A stretch of DNA of 58,714 nt, from assembly GCA_045629045.1 (NCBI GenBank), contig JAZQQM010000008.1:1-58714 (forward strand), written 5' to 3'. Shown here in pieces: positions 1 through 9,146 of the stretch. Source of the DNA: JAILLW01 sp045629045 (GTDB lineage Bacteria > Bacillota > Clostridia > Lachnospirales > Lachnospiraceae). Made by a program: the position numbers and the translations under genes. How positions within the stretch are numbered: the stretch's first letter is position 1; each line of letters begins with the position of its first letter. Under the pieces are notes generated by a model, which did no database searches, had not been told where the DNA came from, and saw nothing but the letters and a program-made list of their open reading frames with translations.

Positions 1-329
1 TTCATCATTTGAAGATTGCCTTTGATGACGGTAACAGGGGTTCGAAGATCATGGGCTATATCCGAGATAGATTGTTTTAGTCGATTTTCAGACTGTTCTG
101 CTTCAAATTTAAGCTGTTTCTGATATTCAAGATTTGAATTAAAAGAAGAGATGAGTTCATTCATATCACGGTCTATCAGTTCAATCATGATTTGTCTGTT
201 ATAATACGTTTCCTTATTTAATTCTATTTCATGGCATGCATTTCTCATTTGTTTTTTCAAAATTAAAATATATCCCAGTAGTATTACAGCAATCACGCAG
301 GCCACTATTGCAACTATTTTCGTAATCAT
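1..329 (-). CDS. Sensor histidine kinase, N-terminal part (cut by left edge)
   Basis: Reading leftward from the ATG at 329, about 109 residues are visible before the window ends. One hydrophobic segment (about residues 4-24) is followed by a charged coiled region and an H-box, SDIAHDLRTPVT, whose phospho-accepting His is residue 93. The ATPase domain lies outside the window. The ATG overlaps the stop of the response-regulator gene (ATGA), so the two are translationally coupled and form a two-component pair. The short N-terminus with no large extracellular sensor resembles the intramembrane-sensing kinases that often sit beside ABC transporters for antimicrobial peptides. That the adjacent ABC operon is the target is inferred from position only. 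Confidence 0.9.
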   Translation of the reverse strand, partial: MITKIVAIVACVIAVILLGYILILKKQMRNACHEIELNKETYYNRQIMIELIDRDMNELISSFNSNLEYQKQLKFEAEQSENRLKQSISDIAHDLRTPVTVIKGNLQMM

Positions 330-994
330 ATTTTAAACCTATATCCTATTCCCCATACTGTTTCTATTATGTCCTTACCGGTTGCCTTTTTTAATTTATT
401 TCTTAGATTACTGATATGAACATTGATAGTATTGTCTTCGTAATAATATACGTCCCCCCAAACCAGTTCATATAAATTGGCTTTTGTATAAGTCTTTGAC
501 GGATTGGACATAAATAATTCAAGTAATTTTATTTCTTTTAGTGTAAGATTTAGTGTTATACCGTTATATTCTGCCCGGCTTTCTTCGGTAAAAAGTGTTA
601 TACCACCTACTTCAAGCTTGTCTTTTGATTTGGTAAAAGCAGTTCTTCGGAGTATTACCTGAATTCGAACAAGCACCTCGTCTATATCGAAAGGTTTGGT
701 TATATAATCGTCGGCACCTACTCTAAGCATTTCCAGTCTGGTTTCCATAGCAGACTTTGCACTTATTATAATAATGGGAATATCTGAATATTTACGAAGC
801 CCTTTGATTAAATATTCTCCGGAGAGTCCGGGTAGCATCAGGTCAAGTAAAATTAAATCGTAATTACCGCTTTTTATGGCTATTTCAGCACGGTTGCCAT
901 CGCCTTCTTCCGATACTTTATATCCGGCTTCGCTAAGACAGTCTGCCAATATTTTTCTTATTTCTTTATCATCTTCAATAATCAGTATATTCAT
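326..994 (-). CDS. OmpR/PhoB-family response regulator
   Basis: The 222-residue protein has a receiver domain (about 1-115) with the acidic pair at residues 8-9, phospho-acceptor Asp51 in the LLDLMLPG motif and the conserved Lys100 in TKPF. A winged-helix DNA-binding domain (about 125-222) ends with the typical WGIGYRF motif. It is the first gene of a minus-strand operon with the histidine kinase and overlaps its start by a few bases. A divergent ABC-2 transporter operon begins 230 bp away and is the natural regulatory target. Family assignment is secure; the signal is unknown. Confidence 0.95.
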   Translation of the reverse strand: MNILIIEDDKEIRKILADCLSEAGYKVSEEGDGNRAEIAIKSGNYDLILLDLMLPGLSGEYLIKGLRKYSDIPIIIISAKSAMETRLEMLRVGADDYITKPFDIDEVLVRIQVILRRTAFTKSKDKLEVGGITLFTEESRAEYNGITLNLTLKEIKLLELFMSNPSKTYTKANLYELVWGDVYYYEDNTINVHISNLRNKLKKATGKDIIETVWGIGYRFKI

Positions 995-1124
995 TAAATA
1001 TATATCTCCATAATATTTAATACTTGCTTTGTTTTAATCTTATCAAATATTTGTATCTTCAAGTAATACTAATTTCGAATTCTTTTATTTATTTAAATAT
1101 TTAAGAAATTCTTTAATATTTTCG

Positions 1125-1153
1125 AATAATCTAGATATAAGTAATAGATTATT
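1125..1153. promoter_or_regulatory. Perfect 9-bp inverted repeat, candidate operator
   Basis: AATAATCTA (1125-1133) and TAGATTATT (1145-1153) are exact reverse complements separated by 11 bp. They lie in the AT-rich divergent region between the response regulator and the ABC operon, about 70 bp upstream of the ATPase start. There is no T-run after the second arm in either direction, so a terminator is unlikely. An operator for the neighbouring regulator is an inference; OmpR-family proteins usually prefer direct repeats, which argues for caution. Confidence 0.4.
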
Positions 1154-1223
1154 TGCAAATGATATTAAAACAGAAAGCAATTAGAATTAATTGCCGTTAG
1201 TGTGAATAGGCAGGAGTATTGAT

Positions 1224-2150
1224 ATGAGTAATGTAATTGAACTAAAAAATGTATCCAAACAGTACAAGACACAGATGGCGGTAGATGATGTGTCATTTGA
1301 GATTGAGCAGGGAGCGATAGTTGGGCTTGTCGGTCCAAACGGAGCCGGTAAGACAACTATTATGAAAATGGTCGGAGGTCTTGCAATTCCGACAACCGGA
1401 GAAATAAGCATATTCGGAGAAACAGATGAGAATGGTCTTTGTCATTCCAGAAGCCGTATGTGTTTCATGATAGAGACTCCATATGCGAAGCAGAATTTAA
1501 CCGCAAGGCAGAATGTTGAGAAGCAACGTATTCAAAGAGGTGTTCCCGACAAAAAAAGAACTGATGAAGTACTAAAACTTGTAGGACTTGATAATACAGG
1601 CAAAAAGGAAGTAAAGAAATTTTCACTCGGAATGAAGCAGCGACTGGGAATCGCCATGTCACTTTTATCAAGACCGGAAGTAATGATACTTGATGAGCCT
1701 GTTAACGGACTTGACCCTCAGGGAATAGTGGAGATAAGAAATATGCTTCTTAAGTTAAATCGGGAAGAGCACATTACAATCGTTATTTCTTCTCATTTGC
1801 TGAGTGAGCTTAGCTTACTCTGCACGGATTATCTCTTCATTAAAAAAGGCCAGATTATTAAGAAAATCTCGGCTCCTAATTTGGAGAAGGAGTGCAGACA
1901 GTATCTGCATCTGCATACGGATAATGATGAAATGGCTGTGGCAATCCTCTCCGATAAACTGGGAATTCATAAGATTGATGTCGGTGATAAGAATGCTATA
2001 CGCGTTTGCGAACGTATGGATGAAGCAAGATTGATATCGAAGACTTTGTCGGATAATGGCGTAATTCCGATAGAAATATTTGTAAAAGAGGTAACCCTTG
2101 AAAAGTATTATATGGATTTGGTGGGTGAAGAATATGTTGAATATAATTAA
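1224..2150 (+). CDS. ABC transporter ATP-binding protein (BcrA-like)
   Basis: This 308-residue ATPase carries a Walker A at residues 37-45 (GPNGAGKTT), a variant signature FSLGMKQR at 133-140 and Walker B VMILDEP at 153-159. The FSLGMKQR signature is typical of ATPases paired with ABC-2 permeases in drug or bacteriocin self-protection (BcrA/YxlF-like). The C-terminal ~90 residues form the accessory domain common in this family. It is the first gene of a four-gene operon; the next permease begins inside its last codons. Export of a toxic peptide or lipid is a family-level expectation, not shown by the sequence. Confidence 0.93.
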   Translation: MSNVIELKNVSKQYKTQMAVDDVSFEIEQGAIVGLVGPNGAGKTTIMKMVGGLAIPTTGEISIFGETDENGLCHSRSRMCFMIETPYAKQNLTARQNVEKQRIQRGVPDKKRTDEVLKLVGLDNTGKKEVKKFSLGMKQRLGIAMSLLSRPEVMILDEPVNGLDPQGIVEIRNMLLKLNREEHITIVISSHLLSELSLLCTDYLFIKKGQIIKKISAPNLEKECRQYLHLHTDNDEMAVAILSDKLGIHKIDVGDKNAIRVCERMDEARLISKTLSDNGVIPIEIFVKEVTLEKYYMDLVGEEYVEYN

Positions 2151-2928
2151 GTCAATAAGGTATTATCTGCACCGTGATATTTTGACATGGACGTATGCAA
2201 TAATGGTTTTGACAGTCTATGTCATTACTGTTGCAAGTGCCTTATCCGGAACATCCGTGGATGAATATACGGGAGCATATGCTTTTCGATTAATGGTTGA
2301 GAGTAACGAGTTATTCATAATGATCGTGGCAATGTTGTTTGTTCCATTGATATGTGCAAATGATTTTCCGGATAAAGTTATCAATTATGAGCTACTGGGA
2401 GGCTACAAAAAGAAGCATTCATATTATGCAAGAACATTGTACAGCTATGTAGTTGTATATGCATGGTTTATTATTTCCTGCTTTATTCCTATGATTATCG
2501 GATGCCTAATGAACGGCTATCAAAGCGCGGATTTACAGGTAAATGATCTGTTTATACTTCTTCTTTTGGGATTTGTGATGGTTTTCCGGTTTGTGTCGGT
2601 TGTGGTTTTTCTTTCATTTCTGTTTGAAAATATTGTGGCTTCGACCGTGGCTGTTTATTTTTTGGAAGTGTTGACTCTGTTCCCTTCCAAGCTTCTTGGT
2701 GAAATATTTGAAGGATTGAAGAAAACATATATTTTGTCTTCGGTGGCAACATATGAAAAAGTAATGCTGCCGTCGGATATGGTACCGAGCTTTGTAGATG
2801 GTAAGGATGTATATTTACCGATATATAATTTTAGTGAAAATCTTGGAGCGGTAGTCGGATCGTTAGTTTTTGGAGCAGTGCTTCTTACAGCAGGTTACCT
2901 TGTATTTAAATCAAGAGACAGAAAGTAG
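2134..2928 (+). CDS. ABC-2 type permease, first subunit
   Basis: A 264-residue polytopic membrane protein with about six hydrophobic segments. The start at 2134 is chosen because GGTGAAG lies 4-10 bases upstream; it overlaps the end of the ATPase gene by 17 bases. An in-frame ATG at 2098 lacks a ribosome binding site. After the second membrane segment is a motif DFPDKVINYELLGG followed by K and ARTLY, which recurs in the next gene, so the two permeases are distant paralogues that probably pair as a heterodimer with the ATPase at 1224. Substrate is unknown. Confidence 0.85.
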   Translation: MLNIIKSIRYYLHRDILTWTYAIMVLTVYVITVASALSGTSVDEYTGAYAFRLMVESNELFIMIVAMLFVPLICANDFPDKVINYELLGGYKKKHSYYARTLYSYVVVYAWFIISCFIPMIIGCLMNGYQSADLQVNDLFILLLLGFVMVFRFVSVVVFLSFLFENIVASTVAVYFLEVLTLFPSKLLGEIFEGLKKTYILSSVATYEKVMLPSDMVPSFVDGKDVYLPIYNFSENLGAVVGSLVFGAVLLTAGYLVFKSRDRK

Positions 2929-2935
2929 GTAGTTT

Positions 2936-3715
2936 ATGAAGGAAGAATTTAAGAGTCTGGCTTATGGTATTTTTCATAATCCGATATTTGTAAGGGCACT
3001 GATTGGTATATTTTTCGTTATATTTGCTATGTCGGGATGTCCGGTAATGATGGACGATGAACTGACAATGGAAGAAGAATATTCCGGAATAATGACGATG
3101 ATAGCTACTATGGTTATGATGCTTTCGGCATGCGCTGCAGCATATATATTTTGCGACGATTTTGCTGATAAAACCTTAAATTATGAGCTTCTTATCGGCA
3201 AAAAGAGACATCAGGTTTATATTGCCAGAACAATTGTGGCATTATCGATTGTGATAATAGGATGTGTGTGTGTGGTATTAAGCATAGCTCTTAGTATCTC
3301 CATATGGGGCTTCGGAAGCCCCGAGAGTGAAAAATGGTTATTTATAAGGCTTCTGATGCTTGGTTTGGAAAATATAAGGGCAGCTGCATTTTTAATTTTC
3401 TTAAGTCAGATTGCAAAGACAATGACAAATGCATTCAGTGGAACCGGATTAATATTTATGCCGTGGATATTTTCATCATTGATTGGAGTAGACAGGATTT
3501 CCTATTTGCCGGCATCAACTGCAGTAGTAAACCTGTCAATTCCGAAATTACAAAATAAATATAATATTGCAATTGGTGGTATAAAGCAGTATATGAGATA
3601 CGACTGGTCACTATCCGGGGACATAATTGCGGAGGTTGTTATTACGACGGTGCTCTTTACTGCGTTATATTTGTTCCTTGGATGGATATATTTTAAAAAG
3701 GATGATTTACCATAG
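2936..3715 (+). CDS. ABC-2 type permease, second subunit
   Basis: A 259-residue protein with about six membrane segments, starting 7 bases after the preceding permease. It repeats the intracellular motif DFADKTLNYELLIG plus KR and ARTIVA seen in the first permease, which supports a heterodimeric ABC-2 channel. The predicted extracellular loop after the first helix (about residues 38-55) is short and acidic (DDELTMEEEY). The downstream protease gene starts 10 bases after the stop, so all four genes are probably one transcript. Transport substrate cannot be read from the sequence. Confidence 0.85.
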   Translation: MKEEFKSLAYGIFHNPIFVRALIGIFFVIFAMSGCPVMMDDELTMEEEYSGIMTMIATMVMMLSACAAAYIFCDDFADKTLNYELLIGKKRHQVYIARTIVALSIVIIGCVCVVLSIALSISIWGFGSPESEKWLFIRLLMLGLENIRAAAFLIFLSQIAKTMTNAFSGTGLIFMPWIFSSLIGVDRISYLPASTAVVNLSIPKLQNKYNIAIGGIKQYMRYDWSLSGDIIAEVVITTVLFTALYLFLGWIYFKKDDLP

Positions 3716-3725
3716 GGAGGAAACG

Positions 3726-5399
3726 ATGAATATATATTATTTGGTGTTGATATTAGGAAATATACTGCTTTTTGCGGGACTGATGGTAGCATCGGGGTAT
3801 TCGGAAAAGATACTGTCACCATACTGGAAAATATTGTATTTACTTCCCGGAATGTTGACTCTTTGCCTTATATCCTATGCAGGATTTAATGCTGTACTTA
3901 TTCCCTGTGTTTTGGGAGTGCTGGCTGTAATGGCGGGTTTTGTTTTGGAAAAAAGAAAGATAAGAACAGTACTATGTGCATTTGGCATACTTATGACGGT
4001 TACTTCCGGAATATTGTCAGTTGCCCTTAAAGGTAACGGAAGCTATGACTATACTAATAATTTTGAAAAAGCATTTGCAGAGATTAAAGAAAATTATATT
4101 TTGGCAGAATATAAGGATATAGATTACGATGAGCTGTATAAGAAATATTATTCTTTGTTTGAGCAGGCAGAGCGTGATAAGGATCCTGTAGGTAATTCCA
4201 TAATCTGGGCAAGATTCGCGGCAGAATTTCATGACGGTCATGTAAGATACGCCTGTGGTGATGAGGAGATAGTCAAAGCGGCCGAGCAACGGATGTACGG
4301 CAATGACTATGGTCTTTCTGTTATGCGACTTACGGACGGCAGATTTGTTGCTGTAAATGTAGAAGAGGAGTTGGCACCATTAACAAACGGCTCAGAAATC
4401 CTTCTCTGGAATGAAGAAACACCGGAGAATATTTTAAATTCCATAAATACTGATGTCGAATCGTATACGCCGGGACCAAGTGTAGATAATCCCATTATGT
4501 GCATTCCGAATATGCCGGTTCTCGAAAATGAGAACTTCTATAAGCCGTTACTTATCGGCGGAATCGGAGGTGAAACGGTTCAGGTGACATACTTATCTTC
4601 TGATGGCATCGAAGAAGAGGTGTCATTAAAAAGCAGAGGTTATTACTGCGACAGACTCGAGAATACAATTGAAACTATTGACAGGGCTGTAGATGATATA
4701 GCTACTCTTTCGTGGAAGGAAGTGAATGATACAACCTGCCTTTTCAGAATAAAGCAGATGGCGGCCAATTTGAACTCCTACGGTAAAGATGATTATGATG
4801 CTCTGAAAAATTCGATGAGAGAGCAGATGACAGCATATAAAGAGCAGGGATATGATACACTTATTTTTGATATCAGGAATAACGGCGGCGGTGATCCTTA
4901 TATGATAATGGCAATAGCTTCCCTTGTGCTTCCGGAAGTTGAACAGTATTACTGCTCGACTTCGGTATTTAATGAAGAAACCTTTACATATGAACAGGGT
5001 GTAGACGGGAGCTTTGTTGAAGGCGAGCAATTTATAGTAAGCGGCGAAGACATCTGGAATCAGGGAAGGATAATTGTTCTCGTTAATGCTGCAAGTATAA
5101 GCGCGGCAGATCATTTTACCTGTTTACTTGATAAATGTCCCAATGCAACAATAATGGGCTTTACCTCCACTAATTCGTCAGGACAGGCAGTAAACGGCAT
5201 TAATATATCTGAAAAAGAACAGTTTTCTTATTCTGCGGTACCTACCATTGATGCCGACGGCGGAGTATTTGTAGACGCCGGAGCCGACAGATTAAGAAAA
5301 GTCGGAATAGATCAAATCATTGATTTTGATGAACAGGCTGTTAAGGCTTTATTTGACGAAGACAAAGACTATATACTTGAGCGCGCATTACTTAGGTGA
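3726..5399 (+). CDS. Membrane-anchored S41-family (C-terminal processing-like) protease
   Basis: The 557-residue protein has four hydrophobic helices in the first ~103 residues and then a large extracytoplasmic domain. S41-type features are FHDGHVRYA (about 165), FDIRNNGGGDP (about 380) and a nucleophile region NAASISAADHF in which Ser457 or Ser459 is the candidate catalytic Ser. The start at 3726 has a GGGAGG ribosome binding site; the upstream extension to 3627 overlaps the permease and is unlikely. No PDZ domain was recognised. It may process or degrade a peptide handled by the upstream ABC transporter, by analogy with immunity proteases; this is inference. A strong terminator follows. Confidence 0.8.
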   Translation: MNIYYLVLILGNILLFAGLMVASGYSEKILSPYWKILYLLPGMLTLCLISYAGFNAVLIPCVLGVLAVMAGFVLEKRKIRTVLCAFGILMTVTSGILSVALKGNGSYDYTNNFEKAFAEIKENYILAEYKDIDYDELYKKYYSLFEQAERDKDPVGNSIIWARFAAEFHDGHVRYACGDEEIVKAAEQRMYGNDYGLSVMRLTDGRFVAVNVEEELAPLTNGSEILLWNEETPENILNSINTDVESYTPGPSVDNPIMCIPNMPVLENENFYKPLLIGGIGGETVQVTYLSSDGIEEEVSLKSRGYYCDRLENTIETIDRAVDDIATLSWKEVNDTTCLFRIKQMAANLNSYGKDDYDALKNSMREQMTAYKEQGYDTLIFDIRNNGGGDPYMIMAIASLVLPEVEQYYCSTSVFNEETFTYEQGVDGSFVEGEQFIVSGEDIWNQGRIIVLVNAASISAADHFTCLLDKCPNATIMGFTSTNSSGQAVNGINISEKEQFSYSAVPTIDADGGVFVDAGADRLRKVGIDQIIDFDEQAVKALFDEDKDYILERALLR

Positions 5400-5436
5400 G
5401 CCACAATCAGGTCACAGGGACACTTCTTTTGTCATC

Positions 5437-5470
5437 AAAGCTTTCGAGGTTTTACTCGAAAGCTTTTTTT
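5437..5470 (+). terminator. Rho-independent terminator of the ABC/S41 operon
   Basis: A 12-bp perfect stem AAAGCTTTCGAG / CTCGAAAGCTTT with a 6-base loop runs directly into a T-tract, 38 bases after the protease stop codon. Confidence 0.93.
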
Positions 5471-5493
5471 GTATAATAATCAACAAGGAAGTT

Positions 5494-5649
5494 TTAGCAG
5501 GGGATAGTAATGGTACAGTATCATTAGCGGAATTAAAAGAAGGAAAATTCAAATCCACATATTCTGATAAGACGATTTATGATTATGCATATTATATTTG
5601 TCGAGGTGGATGGCCTTTAGCAATTAATAAAGATCGAGAAATAGCCTAG
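5494..5649 (+). pseudogene. Fragment of an AAA_14/DUF4143-type ATPase
   Basis: About 51 codons read GDSNGTVSLAELKEGKF, then YAYYICRGGWPLAI. This matches what I recall of the internal region of DUF4143/AAA_14 ATPases (a SNGTVSL-like block followed by an ICRGGWP block). Neither the N-terminal Walker A part nor the C-terminal domain is present, there is no start codon with a ribosome binding site, and the frame closes at TAG 5647. It is a remnant left between a terminator and the giant flagellin promoter. The intergenic stretch 5400-5868 otherwise holds only the terminator and the promoter described separately. Confidence 0.6.
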
Positions 5650-5754
5650 GTGCGGACAAAGATATAAATGAAGTGTTAAATGAAAATTACTTCTTTGAAA
5701 AGGTACACTGAAATAATTAAAGTAATAAATTGTAATAATGATCAGATTCAGCTA

Positions 5755-5782
5755 TAACTTTTTAGCGAAATTGTGTCGATAA
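5755..5782 (+). promoter_or_regulatory. Possible SigD promoter of the giant flagellin
   Basis: TAAC (5755-5758), 16 bases, then GTCGATAA (5775-5782). The SigD/FliA consensus is TAAA, 15 bases, GCCGATAA, so this has one mismatch in each box and one extra spacer base. It lies 87 bases upstream of the flagellin start, in the correct orientation. A weak hairpin follows at 5791-5811 (TAAATGC/GTATTTA with GGGAATT as loop). Confidence 0.5.
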
Positions 5783-5868
5783 AATATACGTAAATGCGGG
5801 AATTGTATTTAATGCTTCATGTTCTATGAGCAGCAACAGTATATACGTATATCTTTTGAGAGGCACAA

Positions 5869-8800
5869 GTGATAGTTTCGCACAACCTTCAGGCAATGAA
5901 TGCCCAGCGCCAATATAATATTGTAAATAGAAGTTCTGCCAAGACTACGGAGAAACTGTCTTCGGGATACAGAATTAACCGTGCTGCGGATGATGCGGCA
6001 GGATTAGCCATATCCGAGAAGATGAGGAGGCAGATACGCGGACTTTCACAGGCATCCAAAAACTGTGAGGATGGAATAGGATATGTTCAGGTCGGAGACG
6101 GTGCTCTCAATGAAGTACATGAAATGCTCGGACGTATGAATGAGCTGGCAGTATATGCATCAAATGGTACGCTTACTGATGATGAGCGTGAGATGATTGA
6201 TCAGGAAACCCAGCAACTTAAAAATGAAATTAAGAGAACGTGTCATGACACGTCTTTTAATGAAATATATATTTTTAGAGCTCCGTATACACCCGAGATA
6301 TCCGGAGTTGCTAATGATTATCAAATCTTTAATGTAGGCGGTGCTGATGCCCCAGGCGGAGCTATCGTCAACAATCGTCGATTTACATGGAAGGAATTGG
6401 GAATTGACGAATCCATGTATACAACTGATTCTAACGGTAAACAGATTTTCAAAAAAAATTTCTCAAAGAAAATACTTCTCAAAGATGACAAGAATCATGA
6501 TGAAATACTTGAGGTGAAGGGGTATGCAGGTAAAGAACTGGGTACGCTTGAACGTGTCTACAGATGGACGGCAGATAGTGACGGAATAATGGTAAACGAA
6601 AATTCTGCCGAAAAGGTTACCTGGGCTCAGATGGGTATTACGAATCCGGGAAATGTTCCTGAAGGGGAATATTCTTTTAATTATCACGGAATGACTATAA
6701 GCTTTGAGGTAGATGAACCCAAATCGACATTGCAGGATGTTATTGAAGGAATAAATGGTGACGGAGTTACCGAAACCTATTGGAATACCAAACTTGAGAA
6801 CAGATATCCTACAGGTCTTGCTGCGGATATACTTACGGAAACACAGACCGTTACATTTTCCTCAAGCAATGAGGCAGCTCTTACGGATACGGGAATGAAA
6901 GTTGTTACTTCAGCAACGGGAATAACATTGGAAAGTGATGCTGTATCACATACCCAAAAGCAATGGGAAAATATGGCAGATACCACTTCGGGAGATTATC
7001 CCATTGTGGATTGGGGAACCAATGCCGGTAACAATGAGATTACCCTTAACAATGTGGCAAAATATAATTACACAGATACTGTTTCGGATATATCTTTCGA
7101 CTTCAAACTGGCAGATGAAGCCGCTTTATCTGAAGTAATAGATGGTATGAGCGTTGGCGTAAATCGTTCCTTCAGTGCACCTATGACAGCCAGCAGAATT
7201 AATAATCTTAGTGTGCCATTAGGCGGAGGAAGCCAGGTTCAGCTTACTTTTTCTAATACAAATATGTCCTTTGCCATGCAGAATATTCTTAGAGATTCCA
7301 TGGCACACGGATATACCTGGACGACAGATTTTAATATTACGGATATAAGTGCGGCATCGGACGGAAGCAGATATTCTATGACCCTTAGCATACAAGGTGA
7401 TGGTGCAACGCATAATACTGCCACATATTCGGCTAACAGTCTGTATTTGAGTGATCTTAAGAACGCAATAAAGAATGGAAGTTCTTATACACTTACACTC
7501 AATCTTGATAATGAAGCAGAATTAAGTGCTGTTCCCACAACCGCTCAGAGGACTGACGGAATAATGGGAATAAGCTCTTCGGACAGAACCGTAAAAATCA
7601 AATTTGATGCAAGTACGCTGGGAACAAAATATAATTCGTTGGTTAATGATGTAAACAGTAAGTATAGTACCGATGTAAACAAGATTAATTCGGATCGTAA
7701 CAGTACGAACGGCTCAATTAATACACTTTATACCACATATACAAGTACCGTAACTACGGCAAACAATGCATACAGAGCATTGGAGAATGCATATAATTCG
7801 GCATCTACCGCTTATGATACGGCAGTGGCTAACTATAATGCGGCCGAAACAGATTATAATACTAAGTTATCTGAGTTTAATTCGGCGCAAACAGCATATA
7901 ATAGTGCTAATACAGCTCATGAAACAGCTAAGGCAGAATATGAGGCAGCAGTGGCGGCAGCAGACGGTACCGAAGCAGAGAAGGAAACTGCTATGAATGC
8001 AGCTAAGACGGCTCTTGATGCTGCTGAAGCAGAGAAAAATACGAAAGAATCTGCGATGAATACGGCGCTTTCTCTTAAGAACACCCGTGATACCGAAAAG
8101 ACAAATGCTCTTAATGCCAAAAACACTGCCGAAACCAATAAAACCGCAGGTGCTGTAACGAGAGACAATACTATAGCAACAGCTAAAACAACTTTTAAAG
8201 ATTCTACCGAAACAACTTTTAAAAATTATTATAATAATTCTTATATTCCGACTACGGATGCATATAAGAGCGATATTAATGATTTATACAAAGCGTTTAC
8301 AGGAAGTGATGCTGCAGCTTCAAGTCTTTCGGGAGTAACCTTAACTGCTGCCCAAAGAGCTAATATGGCCAATGATGCATGGGACAATATAGTTAATTCT
8401 GCAAGCTCTTATACCAACTTTGAAAATGCTATTCGTAGTCTTGCCGAGACTAAGATAAGCAATGATTACAGTACAATGCAAAGCAAGTATTATACGGCGA
8501 AAAACAAAATTATAGACGATGCTCTCGAAATAGCAGGTAATCAATTCGCCCAGGCAATTATGAATGGCAATTCTGCCCCGGATTTAGAAACGCCTAATCC
8601 GGCAAAGGCAACGGTTAAGATTTCGGAAAAAAGCACATCGAATCGCGCATCTGCATATTCGATGATGGTTGAACCACCTAAAAAGGATGTCTTTATACAG
8701 GCAGGATCAGAGGCGGGGCAGCATATAGATATTGAACATACACCGCTTAATTTAAGTATTATGGGTATAGCCGATGTTTCTAATGATACGGTTGATAATG

Positions 8801-9075
8801 CACAGGCAAGTATTAACAGTATTAAGGGAGCATATCAGGTTGTATCTTCTCTTAGGTCTTCATTTGGTGCGTACCAGAACAGATTAGTGCATACCATTAA
8901 TAATCTTGATAATGTTGTTGAAAATACAACAAGCGCAGAATCCGGTATACGAGATACCGATATGTCGAGTGAAATGGTTAAGTTCTCAATGAATAAAGTG
9001 CTGATGCAGGCCGGAGAGGCAGTTCTTACACAGGCTAACCAGGCCAATCAGGGTGTACTGTCACTTCTTAGATAA
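5869..9075 (+). CDS. Giant flagellin-like protein (1068 residues)
   Basis: The N-terminus (about 1-140) is an unmistakable flagellin D0/D1 region (HNLQAMNAQRQYN, LSSGYRINRAADDAAGLAIS), and the last ~100 residues are the matching C-terminal region ending in QANQANQGVLSLLR. Between them lie about 800 residues in place of the usual 100-250. This insert is rich in Ser, Thr, Asn and Ala, with beta-rich stretches (about 150-580), an alanine-rich coiled coil (about 585-765) and a helical or mixed part to about 930. The start is GTG with GAGAGG 5 bases upstream. The ends should co-polymerise with other flagellins; the insert would be surface-exposed. It stands alone among decayed genes, away from the main flagellar block at 55600 onward. 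Whether it is a filament component, a minor subunit or a displayed adhesin or enzyme is unknown. Confidence 0.9.
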   Translation: MIVSHNLQAMNAQRQYNIVNRSSAKTTEKLSSGYRINRAADDAAGLAISEKMRRQIRGLSQASKNCEDGIGYVQVGDGALNEVHEMLGRMNELAVYASNGTLTDDEREMIDQETQQLKNEIKRTCHDTSFNEIYIFRAPYTPEISGVANDYQIFNVGGADAPGGAIVNNRRFTWKELGIDESMYTTDSNGKQIFKKNFSKKILLKDDKNHDEILEVKGYAGKELGTLERVYRWTADSDGIMVNENSAEKVTWAQMGITNPGNVPEGEYSFNYHGMTISFEVDEPKSTLQDVIEGINGDGVTETYWNTKLENRYPTGLAADILTETQTVTFSSSNEAALTDTGMKVVTSATGITLESDAVSHTQKQWENMADTTSGDYPIVDWGTNAGNNEITLNNVAKYNYTDTVSDISFDFKLADEAALSEVIDGMSVGVNRSFSAPMTASRINNLSVPLGGGSQVQLTFSNTNMSFAMQNILRDSMAHGYTWTTDFNITDISAASDGSRYSMTLSIQGDGATHNTATYSANSLYLSDLKNAIKNGSSYTLTLNLDNEAELSAVPTTAQRTDGIMGISSSDRTVKIKFDASTLGTKYNSLVNDVNSKYSTDVNKINSDRNSTNGSINTLYTTYTSTVTTANNAYRALENAYNSASTAYDTAVANYNAAETDYNTKLSEFNSAQTAYNSANTAHETAKAEYEAAVAAADGTEAEKETAMNAAKTALDAAEAEKNTKESAMNTALSLKNTRDTEKTNALNAKNTAETNKTAGAVTRDNTIATAKTTFKDSTETTFKNYYNNSYIPTTDAYKSDINDLYKAFTGSDAAASSLSGVTLTAAQRANMANDAWDNIVNSASSYTNFENAIRSLAETKISNDYSTMQSKYYTAKNKIIDDALEIAGNQFAQAIMNGNSAPDLETPNPAKATVKISEKSTSNRASAYSMMVEPPKKDVFIQAGSEAGQHIDIEHTPLNLSIMGIADVSNDTVDNAQASINSIKGAYQVVSSLRSSFGAYQNRLVHTINNLDNVVENTTSAESGIRDTDMSSEMVKFSMNKVLMQAGEAVLTQANQANQGVLSLLR
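7768..7956 (+). repeat. Nine consecutive heptads in the giant flagellin
   Basis: Residues 634-696 divide into nine successive 7-residue units such as AYRALEN, AYNSAST, AYDTAVA, NYNAAET and EFNSAQT. Position 2 is almost always Tyr, Phe or His and position 5 is mostly Ala. The period is exact over 63 residues, which indicates an extended coiled-coil stalk. Confidence 0.85.
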
Positions 9076-9146
9076 TCCCAATAGGACAAAATTATACTCT
9101 TTTTACAATTAGTGCTATACTACATAGATATTTATTGTAAGGATAG

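Noticed and set aside
4626..5114. 162-codon minus-strand ORF
   Set aside because: It is antisense to the S41 protease domain, whose motifs are clear, and lacks coding features.
7917..8168. Minus-strand ORF with Ala/Val/Ser-rich product
   Set aside because: It is the antisense of the Ala-rich part of the giant flagellin and has no start signals.
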